Origin: Collinsella sp.
Lineage (GTDB): Bacteria > Actinomycetota > Coriobacteriia > Coriobacteriales > Coriobacteriaceae
DNA length: 64,000 bases
NCBI GenBank assembly: GCA_018381235.1
Contig: JAGZSF010000004.1
Location: 62,001 to 126,000, forward strand
Direction: 5' to 3'
In this document: one piece after another, positions 7,118 through 15,831 of the stretch
How positions within the stretch are numbered: the stretch's first letter is position 1
Layout of the letters: each line of letters begins with the position of its first letter
Program-made: the position numbers and the translations under genes
The notes under the pieces: generated by a model
Databases searched by the model: none
Seen by the model: the letters and a program-made list of their open reading frames with translations, nothing else
What the model was told of the DNA's origin: nothing

Positions 7118-9799
7118 CTAGTCCTCGAGCAGGTCCTCGATAAAGCCGACGCGGTAGTTTTTGAAGATGACCTCGCCGCCGTCTTGCGTGGCGTCCAGAT
7201 CGACATCGCCCATGATGCCAAAATCGTGGTCGCCATCCTCGTCGGCAAAGATCTGGTGCACGTGCCATACGTGCGCGGTCTTCTCGTCGGACTCGTCAAT
7301 GGAAAACATCGCGGCGCTGCGGGCATCTCCGTCGGTGAGGATTTCCTCGTGCTGCTCGTGGTAAGCGTCGAGTGCTTTTTGCCAGCGGATCTCGCTCATG
7401 CCCCAGTCGTCGTCGAGCTCGCCCAGGTCGCGAACGTGCTCGCGGGCGGCAAGGGTCACGCGGCGGAAGAGCGCGTTGCGCACCAATAGCGTGCAGCCGC
7501 GACGGTCCGCCACGACCTCGTCGATGCCCTGCGGCGGCGCAGCATCGAGGGCTGCCGGGTTGCCGGCGTTCTCCCACTCATCCACCAGGCTCGAGTCCAC
7601 CGAGCGCACCACAAAGCCCAGCCACGAGATAATGTCGCGCAGGCGCTCGTCGCGCTTCTCGATGGGCACGGTGCGGTCGAGTGAACGGTAGGCCTCTGCC
7701 AGGTAACGCAGCAAAATGCCCTCGGAGCGGGCGATGCCGAGCTTTTGGATATAGCCCTTAAAGTCGCTCGCGCTCTCCAGCATGTCGCGCAGGACGCTCT
7801 TGGGCGAGAGCTGGTAGTCGTTGGCCCAAGGTACTTCTTGGCAGTACTTGTCGAAGGCGGCATCGAGCAAGTCCTCGAGCGGCTTTTCGTAGGTGACATC
7901 CTGGATGCGCTCCAGGCGTTCCTCATATTCGACGCCGTCAGCCTTCATTTCGGCCATCGCGCGGTCGCGCGCGGCGCGCTCCTGCGCGCGCAATACCTGC
8001 TTGGGGTCCTCGAGCGTTGCCTCGACCATCGAGATCAGATCCATGGTATAGGTCTCACTCTCGGGGTCGAGCAGCTCCAGCGCGGCAAGCAAAAACGGCG
8101 AGAGCGGCTGGTCGAGCGCAAAGTCCTCGGGCAGATCGACCGTCAATGCATAGTCGATGTCTGGCGCGGCGTCAGTCGGGGCGTCGGACGCGGGCGGCAC
8201 CTCGGTGCGAACGACGACGCCGGAATCGATGAGCGTGGCGAAGATTTCGTCGGCGCGAACCTCGAGCTTGGCCTTTTCCTCGGGGGTCTGCAAGCTCGTC
8301 TCGATGAGGTCGTGTACGCGGGCGCGGGCATCGCCGCCCTGCTCGACCACGCTAATCACCATGGAGTGCGTGATGCGAAGGCGCGGCTTGAGCGTCTCGG
8401 GCTGCGTCTCGATCAGGCGCTCAAAGGTCTGCTTGTTCCAGGTGACAAAGCCCTCGGGGGCCTTCTTCTTTTTAATCTTGCGGAGCTTCTTGGGGTCGTC
8501 GCCCGCCTTGGCCATGAGTTTGGCGTTCTCGATCTCGTGCTCCGGGGCCTCGGCGATGACCATGCCCTCGGTATCGAAGCCCGAGCGACCGGCGCGACCG
8601 GCAATCTGATGGAACTCGCGGGCGCGCAGGCGACGCATCTTGTAGCCGTCGAACTTGGTGAGCGCGGTGAGCACCACGGTGTGGATGGGTACGTTGATGC
8701 CGACGCCGAGCGTATCGGTGCCGCAGATGACGGGCAGCAGGCCCTGCTGCGCCAAGCGCTCGACCAAGAGGCGATAGCGCGGCAACATGCCAGCATGGTG
8801 CACGCCCACGCCGCAGCCGAGCAAGCGCTTGAGGATCTTGCCGAAAGCCGTGGAGAAGCTCGTGCCTTTGGCCGCCTCCTTGATGGCCTCGCGCTGCTCC
8901 TTGCTGGCAATGCCAAAGTTGGCGAGGGATTGCGCCGTCGCAAGGGCGGCATCCTGGCTAAAGTGCACGATGTAGAGCGGGGCCTCGCCGCGACGTATCG
9001 CGAGCTCGACCGTGCCCTCGAGCGAGGTCGTCACGTAATCGTAGCTCAGCGGCACGGGGCGCGGGGCATCGACGACCAAGTCGCAAGTAGCGCCGGTGTG
9101 CTCCTCGAGCGAGGCGGCGATGGCGGTGACATCGCCGAGCGTGGCGCTCATGAGCATAAACTGCGTGTGGGGCAGGGTGAGCAGCGGCACCTGCCATGCC
9201 CAGCCGCGGTCGGGGTCGGCAAAGTAATGGAATTCGTCCATGGCGACGCAGCCCACATCGGCGCCCTCGCCCTCGCGCAGTGCGTCGTTGGCAAGGATTT
9301 CGGCCGTGCAGCAGATGACGGGCGCTTTGGTGTTGATATGCGTGTCGCCGGTGATCATGCCGACGTTGTCGCGGCCGAGTACCTGTACCAGGTCGAAGAA
9401 CTTTTCGCTGACCAGGGCCTTGATGGGGGCCGTGTAATAACAGCGCTTGCCCTGTGCCATGCCCATAAAGAGCATGCCCAGCGCGACGAGCGACTTGCCC
9501 GATCCGGTCGGCGTGCCCAAAATGACGTGATCGCCGGCGGCCAGGTCCATGAGGGCCTCTTCTTGGTGGTCCCACAGCTCAATGCCGCGATCGCTCGTCC
9601 ATTCAAAGAAGCGTTCGAAGGCTTGATCGGGCGTGAGCCATGGCTCGGGCTCGCTGCCGTCCTCGGGCTCCCACCAGGTGGGGGAGAGCGCGCCGAGCGA
9701 GCCAAACTCGGCTTCGGTTCCCGTGCCGCCCGAGAATGAGCTGGCAGCGCCGGCGCCGGAGACGGTGCTGGCGGCGGTATCTGTCGTGGTCTGTGCCAT
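7118..9799 (-). CDS. Ski2-like DEAD/DEAH helicase with DUF3516 C-terminus
   Basis: An 893-residue superfamily 2 ATP-dependent helicase. Walker A is GTPTGSGKS at 95-103, the Walker B box is DEFH at 188-191, motif III is SAT at 218-220, and motif VI is QIAGRAGRSG. The helicase core resembles Ski2/Mtr4-type RNA helicases. The long C-terminal half matches the DUF3516 pattern found in actinobacterial relatives. The first 45 residues are low-complexity Ala/Ser/Thr/Gly. The ATG at 9799 is preceded by GAGAAAGCAACC. A role in RNA processing or decay is likely from the family, but not shown. It stands alone on the minus strand. Confidence 0.9.
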   Translation of the reverse strand: MAQTTTDTAASTVSGAGAASSFSGGTGTEAEFGSLGALSPTWWEPEDGSEPEPWLTPDQAFERFFEWTSDRGIELWDHQEEALMDLAAGDHVILGTPTGSGKSLVALGMLFMGMAQGKRCYYTAPIKALVSEKFFDLVQVLGRDNVGMITGDTHINTKAPVICCTAEILANDALREGEGADVGCVAMDEFHYFADPDRGWAWQVPLLTLPHTQFMLMSATLGDVTAIAASLEEHTGATCDLVVDAPRPVPLSYDYVTTSLEGTVELAIRRGEAPLYIVHFSQDAALATAQSLANFGIASKEQREAIKEAAKGTSFSTAFGKILKRLLGCGVGVHHAGMLPRYRLLVERLAQQGLLPVICGTDTLGVGINVPIHTVVLTALTKFDGYKMRRLRAREFHQIAGRAGRSGFDTEGMVIAEAPEHEIENAKLMAKAGDDPKKLRKIKKKKAPEGFVTWNKQTFERLIETQPETLKPRLRITHSMVISVVEQGGDARARVHDLIETSLQTPEEKAKLEVRADEIFATLIDSGVVVRTEVPPASDAPTDAAPDIDYALTVDLPEDFALDQPLSPFLLAALELLDPESETYTMDLISMVEATLEDPKQVLRAQERAARDRAMAEMKADGVEYEERLERIQDVTYEKPLEDLLDAAFDKYCQEVPWANDYQLSPKSVLRDMLESASDFKGYIQKLGIARSEGILLRYLAEAYRSLDRTVPIEKRDERLRDIISWLGFVVRSVDSSLVDEWENAGNPAALDAAPPQGIDEVVADRRGCTLLVRNALFRRVTLAAREHVRDLGELDDDWGMSEIRWQKALDAYHEQHEEILTDGDARSAAMFSIDESDEKTAHVWHVHQIFADEDGDHDFGIMGDVDLDATQDGGEVIFKNYRVGFIEDLLED

Positions 9800-9920
9800 A
9801 TGGTTGCTTTCTCTCGCGATTGTCCGCCAACTATTATGGCGTAGCGGCGGCGCGGGGTGCCAGCGCGCGAGAAAATGCAGGAAATGGGCGTTCTGCCCAG
9901 CCGTTTAGTGTAGTCGCTAG

Positions 9921-10043
9921 CTAAGTGAGTAGACTTTTTGCGATATTGCGAGCACATGGCTTTTGCACAAGGGATCTACCTGCGGTTTTATGTTTCGCTA
10001 TGCGGGCTGTGCTTGGCTATTGCAAAAAAGTCTACTCACTTAG
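9921..10043. repeat. 123-bp MITE-like element with terminal inverted repeats
   Basis: CTAAGTGAGTAGACTTTTT at 9921 recurs inverted at the right end (10022-10043, with one extra A). Similarity between the arms continues inward, GCGATATTGCGAGCACA against GCAATAGCCAAGCACA, giving imperfect repeats of about 38 bases. The interior also has two near-identical 11-mers, TGGCTTTTGCA and TGGCTATTGCA. No open reading frame fits inside. One arm recurs at position 1. It lies between the helicase start and the trmB stop. Confidence 0.75.
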
Positions 10044-10108
10044 GCTTGAGGGCCGTTCGCTAGCGCCTATTTGCGCTTGTTTGCCGACGCCGCGACCATC
10101 AGAAGCCC

Positions 10109-10948
10109 CTAGGACTCTTGCGGCAGGCGCTTCTTGCCTTTGCGGGCGCGGTTTCTAAAGTTCTCGACGGCATCTTCCATGCCGAGAGGCACGTAGGTGA
10201 GCTCATCGAGGTTTTCGGGCAGGTAGCAGGCAAGGCTTTGCTCCTGCGCGCGGCCCGCCGCGAGCTGTTCATCGCTGGGCTGCGCGCCGGGTGTGGCGCA
10301 AATACCATATACAGCGGCACCCATCTCGCGCGTGCGGCATTCATATTCGGTCTCGGGGTGCTCGGGATGGTCGCGGCGGACGTCGTCACTTGCCCAAAGC
10401 GTATCGTAGCCGGCCGCGGCAAACTGCCCCAGGGCATAGTCGCGCAATGGCTTGCTGTCGGTTCGCAGCGTGACGGTGGCGCCGGCTGCAAAGAGCGGGC
10501 GGTAGAGCATCAGATGGTCGACATGGACGAGTCGTTTTTTGGCGTACTTGGCCTTGGGCTGTGGCGTGGGAAAGTTAATGGTGATGGCATCGAGCTCGCC
10601 TGCGGCAAACAGCTTTGGCAGCGATGCGGCACCTCGGGGCAGGACGAGTGCGTTGGATAGCTCCTGCTCGCAGATTTTCTGTGCGGCATAGGCGATGCAG
10701 ATGGGCTCCTGGTCCATGCCGATAAAGAGCGTGTTTGGCTCGTGGGCCGCGCGCTCTACAAGGTACGTTCCCTTGCCGCAGCCCAGATCCAGGTGAAGGT
10801 GCTCGAAGGGCTTGCCGCCTGCGGGCGCACAGGCCTTGCGCCAATCTCCGGCATAAGCCTCGGGGTTCGTCTCAATCGCATCGGCGTAGCGCTCCAGGCG
10901 CTCCTCGAGCACAAAGTTCTTAGGCGTGCGAACGTGGACGGCTCCCAT
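10109..10948 (-). CDS. trmB: tRNA (guanine(46)-N7)-methyltransferase
   Basis: A 279-residue SAM-dependent methyltransferase of the TrmB family, which makes m7G46 in the variable loop of tRNAs. TPKNFVLEERL at 8-18 matches the N-terminal substrate segment, HLDLGCGKG at 52-60 is the SAM-binding motif I, and NFPTPQPKAKYAKKRL near 148-163 is the TrmB signature, usually NFPDPWPKxRHxKRRL. The Asp-to-Thr and Trp-to-Gln changes there are mild departures from the classic proteins. AAGGAGCCTC precedes the ATG. The protein extends roughly 50 residues beyond short TrmB proteins. Confidence 0.85.
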   Translation of the reverse strand: MGAVHVRTPKNFVLEERLERYADAIETNPEAYAGDWRKACAPAGGKPFEHLHLDLGCGKGTYLVERAAHEPNTLFIGMDQEPICIAYAAQKICEQELSNALVLPRGAASLPKLFAAGELDAITINFPTPQPKAKYAKKRLVHVDHLMLYRPLFAAGATVTLRTDSKPLRDYALGQFAAAGYDTLWASDDVRRDHPEHPETEYECRTREMGAAVYGICATPGAQPSDEQLAAGRAQEQSLACYLPENLDELTYVPLGMEDAVENFRNRARKGKKRLPQES

Positions 10949-10970
10949 GAGGCTCCTTGGTCATAAATAT

Positions 10971-10992
10971 GGAACGCGTAGCTGCGCGTTCC
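10971..10992 (-). terminator. Possible terminator of the Trm9-like gene
   Basis: GGAACGCG and CGCGTTCC pair around a 6-base loop between the Trm9-like gene and trmB. The T-run on the minus strand is weak (CATATTTATG), so it may be only a stem-loop. Confidence 0.4.
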
Positions 10993-11066
10993 GTCAATGG
11001 GTTGAAAAAGGGTGGGCATAGTTTGCCCGAAAGATGCGGTGCGGTTCGGCGGCGAGTCGCCGATAC

Positions 11067-11939
11067 CTACAGACGCTTGAGAATCACATAACGGTTGAGC
11101 TCGCCGCTGCGGCCGTCGGCATGGAAACGTTCAAGCTCGCGCACGGGGACCTCGCCGCTCTTGTAGAACGTGCGGACGCCACGCACCAGGTCGGTGATCT
11201 GCTGATCGTCAAAGTGATGACAATAGCGGTAGGCGTGGCGGTCGTTTTGCCAGCCAATGAGGTGGTCGCCGGCTTCAAACTGCGCTGAATCGTAACCCTC
11301 AAACGGCGGGGTGAGCTCGGCGCGGGCCTCGGCACGAACGGCCTTGCGCGCCATGCGCTCGTCGTTCATAAACTCCCAAAAGCTGATGGCGATGATGCCA
11401 CCTGGGCGCGTCTGACGCACCAGGGCGTCGAGCACGCGTACGCGATACTCGCACGACGGCACGTGGTGCATAAAGCCAAAGCAGACCGAGATGTCGGCGA
11501 GCGGGGCGTCGAAAAGCACGTCGGGCGTCTCGGCGGGGTTGAGCTTCATGAGGGCGTCGAGCACATCGAGTTCCTGGAAGTGCAGGTTGGGAATGCGCAG
11601 CGCGTGGCCATGTGCATCGATGGCCAAGTCTTGGCACGAGTCGACGCCATAGAACTCGAAGGGGCAGCTGGCGTCTGCCGAGGGGTTTGCGCCGTCAACG
11701 CCCTTGGCGGCAAGTGCGCCGCCGGCGGCAAAGTTCTCGAATCGCATATTGCCGCAGGCAAGATCGAAGACGAGGACGGGATGCTCAATCGTGGCGACGT
11801 CGAGCTGCCCGAGTGCGATATCCATGGTGCGCACCCAGCCGGGCCAAGGGGCCTGGCGCGTATCGGAAAAGGAGGCGGAGTGCTCGCGATAGAACGTATT
11901 GTTGAGCTGGATGAGCGATGAGGCGAAATCGCGGTTCAC
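11067..11939 (-). CDS. Trm9-like SAM-dependent methyltransferase
   Basis: A 290-residue class I methyltransferase. The N-terminal FSDTRQAPWPGW (24-35) closely resembles the FSxTRxKPWP segment of eukaryotic Trm9/ALKBH8, which methylates 5-carboxymethyl-uridine at the tRNA wobble position. VFDLACGNMRF at 57-67 is SAM motif I. A GTG at 11939 is chosen over upstream starts because GGAGGGAG sits about 8 bases before it and the conserved region starts there. The gene lies 2 kb from elp3, whose product makes the uridine that Trm9 modifies. Substrate assignment is inference; other SAM methyltransferases with small substrates are possible. Confidence 0.7.
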   Translation of the reverse strand: MNRDFASSLIQLNNTFYREHSASFSDTRQAPWPGWVRTMDIALGQLDVATIEHPVLVFDLACGNMRFENFAAGGALAAKGVDGANPSADASCPFEFYGVDSCQDLAIDAHGHALRIPNLHFQELDVLDALMKLNPAETPDVLFDAPLADISVCFGFMHHVPSCEYRVRVLDALVRQTRPGGIIAISFWEFMNDERMARKAVRAEARAELTPPFEGYDSAQFEAGDHLIGWQNDRHAYRYCHHFDDQQITDLVRGVRTFYKSGEVPVRELERFHADGRSGELNRYVILKRL

Positions 11940-12206
11940 GGCGCGGGACTCCCTCCGTTGGCGGTGCGGAATAAACAGTACGACCATACTACCGTTAACG
12001 CCGCAACGGGGACAACCAAGCTACGGGTCATTGCTTTGTTTGGACACATTTCCGCAGCTCACATGTGCCCGCAACCGCCGGTTGTCAAAAATCTCACTAG
12101 AATAGGTGGCATGCTTTTGGCAGTGGCGGATAGATTTTTAACTGTGCAAGGCGCCTTAAGAACAAAAACGGTCCGGCGGCACGGCTGGCATCACATAGGA
12201 GGAACC

Positions 12207-12929
12207 ATGAATGTAGAAACTGCGCAGCGGCTCGCCGACCTTCGTCGCAGCAAGGGCTTTAGCCAAGAAGGGTTGGCGCGAAAGTTAGGGCTGTCGCGCC
12301 AGGCGGTCAGCAAATGGGAGCGCGCGGAGAGCTCGCCCGATACCGAGAACCTGATCTCGCTCGCCAAGCTCTATGGCGTGAGTCTGGACGAGCTGCTCAA
12401 TCCGAGCGATGAGATCGAGGACGATATCGAGTTTGAGAACGAGGACCGCGCCCGTCAGCGCGAGGCCGAGGCAGCAGAGCGCGCTCGCACCCATGAGGCG
12501 GCGGCGCGTGCTACCGAGGCGGCAACGCAGGCGAGTGATGCCGCCGCCAAGGCGGCGCAAGCGGCAAGCTGGAGTGCGCAGGCCGCCAATGCCGCTACGG
12601 CGCAGGCGACGAGTGGCGGCGCAGTTGGCTCGACTCCGGTGAAGGGCCCGTTCCAGTCGTTCCCGTATTGGGCTGTGTGCTGGCTACTGTTCTTTTTGCT
12701 GATGTTCCTGTTTGGCGCCGGCCCCTTTGCCGCACTGATCTTCTTTACGATTCCCATCTATCACTGGGTGGCGCGTGCGCTCGATGGTGATTGGGCACGC
12801 GGGGATATTCAGGTTGGTCCGGCGCCGGCGGCGGTCAGGGCCCAGGGGAAGGATACTTCTGCGGAACCTGATGCTGACGTGGCTACCGCGGCCACCGCTG
12901 AGCCATGTGCCAAAGAAGGTGACGAATGA
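12207..12929 (+). CDS. XRE-family regulator with C-terminal membrane segments
   Basis: A 240-residue protein. Residues 5-63 form a classic helix-turn-helix XRE domain (FSQEGLARKLGLSRQAVSKW). An acidic stretch and an alanine-rich, probably helical linker (about 85-140) follow, then two hydrophobic segments at about 153-171 and 173-189. The regulator would therefore be tethered to the membrane. TAGGAGGAACC precedes the ATG; an in-frame extension to 11958 lacks support. Its stop overlaps the next start as ATGA, so it is cotranscribed with the DUF4097 protein. The pair may sense envelope state. Confidence 0.85.
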   Translation: MNVETAQRLADLRRSKGFSQEGLARKLGLSRQAVSKWERAESSPDTENLISLAKLYGVSLDELLNPSDEIEDDIEFENEDRARQREAEAAERARTHEAAARATEAATQASDAAAKAAQAASWSAQAANAATAQATSGGAVGSTPVKGPFQSFPYWAVCWLLFFLLMFLFGAGPFAALIFFTIPIYHWVARALDGDWARGDIQVGPAPAAVRAQGKDTSAEPDADVATAATAEPCAKEGDE

Positions 12930-13825
12930 TGAAGCTTTCGCATGAATCCAAGGTACGCTTGGGCATTGGCATAGGAGCGTTTGCGCTCATCATCGGACTT
13001 GTCTTTGGCACTTCGCGGCTATTGGCTCATTCCGATATGGTGCGTACGACCGGTATTCTATCTGGCCATTTGTCTGATTTTGACGATATGTTTGACGATG
13101 ACGATCTCTTGGACGACGGCAGCTATTCCGCTCGGCCTCAGCAACTTTCGAGCATGACTTTTGATGCCGATGAGTTCCGCTACCTCGATTTCGATATCAA
13201 TGCGGCTTCGGTGGACGTCAAGGTTGTTGATGGCAACAAGGCTCGCGTTATCGAGCGGGGACGCGTTGCCAATGGTATGGATGCCTCCAAGGCCGCGACG
13301 CAGAACATCGCATCCGTCGAGGACTCGACGCTCAAGGTTTCCCAGTTTGGAAGTGATGACGGTAAGGCAATCGATCGCTCAGTTACGGTCGAGCTGCCGC
13401 GCCGTGTTGCCGAACATCTGAAGGGAGTCAACGCGCACGTGGGCTCGGGTGATCTGCAGATTGCCGGTGTCACCTGTGATGGTTTCGACCTTTTCCTGGG
13501 TGCGGGAGATGTAGAGTTTGCGGGCAGCGTGACTGATGCGCTCAGTGCTGAGGTCGGTTCGGGCGATGTGACGTTCGAGCTCTACCAGGCCCCCGCGAAG
13601 TCGATGGACGTGAGTGTGGGCTCGGGCGATGTGGAGATGACGGTTCCGAACTCGACGGGCTTTAAGGCGAGCCTTACCTTGGGCAGCGGCGACTTCGAGA
13701 GCGATTTCCTTCCGCTTGGCTACGACGGCGAGACCATTTTGAATCTTGAATTCGATAACGGCGATAAGTCTGCTACGTATCGTTTTGAGGTCGGTTCGGG
13801 CGACATGTCATTTGATTCAGAGTGA
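12926..13825 (+). CDS. Membrane-anchored DUF4097 beta-repeat protein
   Basis: A 299-residue protein with one N-terminal membrane helix (about 12-32), so the bulk is probably extracytoplasmic. From about 75 onward it shows the repeated GSGD/GAGD turns (GSGDLQIAG, GAGDVEFAG, GSGDVTFEL, GSGDVEMTV, GSGDFESDF) typical of DUF4097, a right-handed beta-helix-like family often paired with anti-sigma or PspC-type regulators. It overlaps the XRE regulator gene by four bases. The repeats probably form an extracellular stacked beta structure; its ligand is unknown. Confidence 0.85.
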   Translation: MMKLSHESKVRLGIGIGAFALIIGLVFGTSRLLAHSDMVRTTGILSGHLSDFDDMFDDDDLLDDGSYSARPQQLSSMTFDADEFRYLDFDINAASVDVKVVDGNKARVIERGRVANGMDASKAATQNIASVEDSTLKVSQFGSDDGKAIDRSVTVELPRRVAEHLKGVNAHVGSGDLQIAGVTCDGFDLFLGAGDVEFAGSVTDALSAEVGSGDVTFELYQAPAKSMDVSVGSGDVEMTVPNSTGFKASLTLGSGDFESDFLPLGYDGETILNLEFDNGDKSATYRFEVGSGDMSFDSE

Positions 13826-13871
13826 CGGGCGGTTATCGAAGACTTATATACCATAGCTGCGCTGTTTGATG

Positions 13872-13908
13872 AAGGCGCCGAAGCCGAGATCGGCTCCGGC
13901 GCCTTTGC
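13872..13908 (+). terminator. Terminator after the DUF4097 gene
   Basis: AAGGCGCCGAAGCCGA (13872-13887) pairs with TCGGCTCCGGCGCCTT (13890-13905) with one mismatch, followed by TTGCCTTT. It ends 16 bases before the elp3 start. Confidence 0.6.
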
Positions 13909-13923
13909 CTTTACAATGGGGGC

Positions 13924-15831
13924 ATGGAACAGATTATCTTGAACATACTCGAGGCTCTGCGTCGCGGCGAGACCGTGGATGACAAAGCGCTCGTCAAACT
14001 GATACATGCCGAGGCGCGCCGTGAGGGCGCCGACAAACGCGATTTGGCCAAGCGCCGTCTGCTGCCGTTCTACCAGCGGGTAAAACGTGAGGAGCCGGCT
14101 CGTTGGGCTGGGTGGAATGTCGATGCCGAGCTGGAACGTCGACTGTTGCAGGTGCTGCGTATGAAGCCTCGTCGCACGGCCTCGGGCGTGGCGACCATTA
14201 CCGTCATCACCAAGCCCTGGCCGTGCTCGGGCGATTGCCTGTTTTGCCCCAACGATCTGCGCATGCCTAAAAGCTATCTGCATGCCGAGCCGGCATGCGC
14301 CCGTGCGGAGCAAAATTGCTTTGACCCGTATCTGCAGGTGAGTGCTCGTTTGACCGCGCTTTCGCAAATGGGGCATGCAACCGACAAGATCGAGCTCATC
14401 GTGCTCGGCGGTACCTGGAGCGACTATCCGGAAGGCTATCAGGCATGGTTTATGTCGGAGCTCTTCCGGGCGCTCAATGATGATGCGGTGGCGAGCGTGG
14501 CGGCAAACCCCATGTTGGCGCGTCCGGGCATCAGCCGTGCCGAGGCAGAGCGCCTGCTCGATGACGCGCCCGCCGATGCGCTGCCGCCGGTGGTGGCGGA
14601 GCGCCGCGAGCGCTATCGGGCCGCCGGCATTGCGACAGACGAGGTCGAGCTTGCTGCCGGCGTTGCCGACGAGCAGGGGCGTGTGGATGCTGCCGTGGGC
14701 GGCTATAACCGTGCGGTGCGTCGTCTGTACGGTCCCGGTACGCCGTGGGGCGAGGTCACTGAGTGGCAGACGGCAACGATGGAGGAGCTCGAGCGTCAGC
14801 AGCGCATCAACGAGACGGCGAAGCATCGCGTGGTGGGGCTCGTTATCGAGACGCGCCCCGATGCCGTAACGCCGCAGGCCCTCACGCTCATCCGCCGCCT
14901 GGGCTGCACCAAGATTCAGATGGGTATCCAGAGTCTCGACCAGCACCTGCTCGATATCAACGAGCGTCGCATTTCGGTGGCTCAGATCGAGCGGGCGTTT
15001 TCGCTTGCACGATTGTTTGGCTTTAAGATCCATGCGCATTTTATGCTTAACCTGCTGGGCGCCACGCCCGAGGGGGACAAGCGCGACTACGAGCGCTTTA
15101 TGACCGAAGGGGCCTTTATGCCCGACGAGGTCAAGGTCTACCCGTGTGCGCTCATCGAGGGCTCGCGTCTGGTGGGCTGCTACGAGCTCGGCGAGTGGCG
15201 CCCCTATACCGAGGAGGAGCTGCTCGACGTGCTGGCCGATGACATCGTGGTGACGCCGGCGTTCTGCCGTATCAGTCGCATGATCCGCGACTTTAGTTCC
15301 GACGACATTATGGTGGGCAACAAGAAACCCAACCTGCGTCAGCTCGTTGAGAACCGCCTGGCTGCTCGGGGTGACGGTGCGACGGTGCGCGAGATTCGCT
15401 ATCGCGAGATCAGTACGGCGGGTGCCGACTTGGATGAGCTTTCTCTTGATGAGGAGGTGGCGTACGAGACGCCGGTGACGCACGAGCGCTTTTTGCAGTG
15501 GGTGACGCCGCAGGGCAAGATCGCGGGCTTTTTGCGGTTGTCGCTGCCCGACCATTCGTTTGTTGCCGCGCATGCGGACGAGTTGCCGACGTCGCCGGAC
15601 GAGGCGATGATTCGCGAGGTACACGTGTATGGCATGGCGGCACGCGTGGGCGACCAGGGCCAGGCGGCGCAGCATCACGGGTTGGGGCGTTTACTCGTAG
15701 AGCGTGCGTCCGAGATTGCCCGGGATGCCGGCTATGCGCGCGTCAACGTGATCAGCGCGATTGGTACGCGCGAGTACTATCGCCATTTGGGTTTTTACGA
15801 TCATGGACTCTATCTGCAAAAGGAGCTCTAG
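13924..15831 (+). CDS. elp3: Elp3-family radical SAM/GNAT tRNA uridine-modifying enzyme
   Basis: A 635-residue protein with a radical SAM domain and a C-terminal GNAT acetyltransferase domain, the layout of Elp3, which adds a carboxymethyl group to wobble uridine-34 using acetyl-CoA. The 4Fe-4S cysteines are C101, C105 and C108 (PCSGDCLFCP). VIETRPD near 307-313 and KIQMGIQSLDQ are conserved Elp3 segments. The GNAT part ends with HHGLGRLLVERA and REYYRHLGFYDHG. Residues about 187-285 are an insertion, predicted charged and helical, that ordinary Elp3 proteins lack. The ribosome site is weak (GGGGGC). The next gene starts at the base after its stop. Confidence 0.9.
   Translation: MEQIILNILEALRRGETVDDKALVKLIHAEARREGADKRDLAKRRLLPFYQRVKREEPARWAGWNVDAELERRLLQVLRMKPRRTASGVATITVITKPWPCSGDCLFCPNDLRMPKSYLHAEPACARAEQNCFDPYLQVSARLTALSQMGHATDKIELIVLGGTWSDYPEGYQAWFMSELFRALNDDAVASVAANPMLARPGISRAEAERLLDDAPADALPPVVAERRERYRAAGIATDEVELAAGVADEQGRVDAAVGGYNRAVRRLYGPGTPWGEVTEWQTATMEELERQQRINETAKHRVVGLVIETRPDAVTPQALTLIRRLGCTKIQMGIQSLDQHLLDINERRISVAQIERAFSLARLFGFKIHAHFMLNLLGATPEGDKRDYERFMTEGAFMPDEVKVYPCALIEGSRLVGCYELGEWRPYTEEELLDVLADDIVVTPAFCRISRMIRDFSSDDIMVGNKKPNLRQLVENRLAARGDGATVREIRYREISTAGADLDELSLDEEVAYETPVTHERFLQWVTPQGKIAGFLRLSLPDHSFVAAHADELPTSPDEAMIREVHVYGMAARVGDQGQAAQHHGLGRLLVERASEIARDAGYARVNVISAIGTREYYRHLGFYDHGLYLQKEL

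Noticed and set aside
7745..9739. Long plus-strand frame opposite the DUF3516 helicase
   Set aside because: It mirrors the helicase gene and shows no ribosome site or recognisable domain.
13720..15678. 652-codon minus-strand frame opposite elp3
   Set aside because: It has no domain signals and covers a well-conserved gene.
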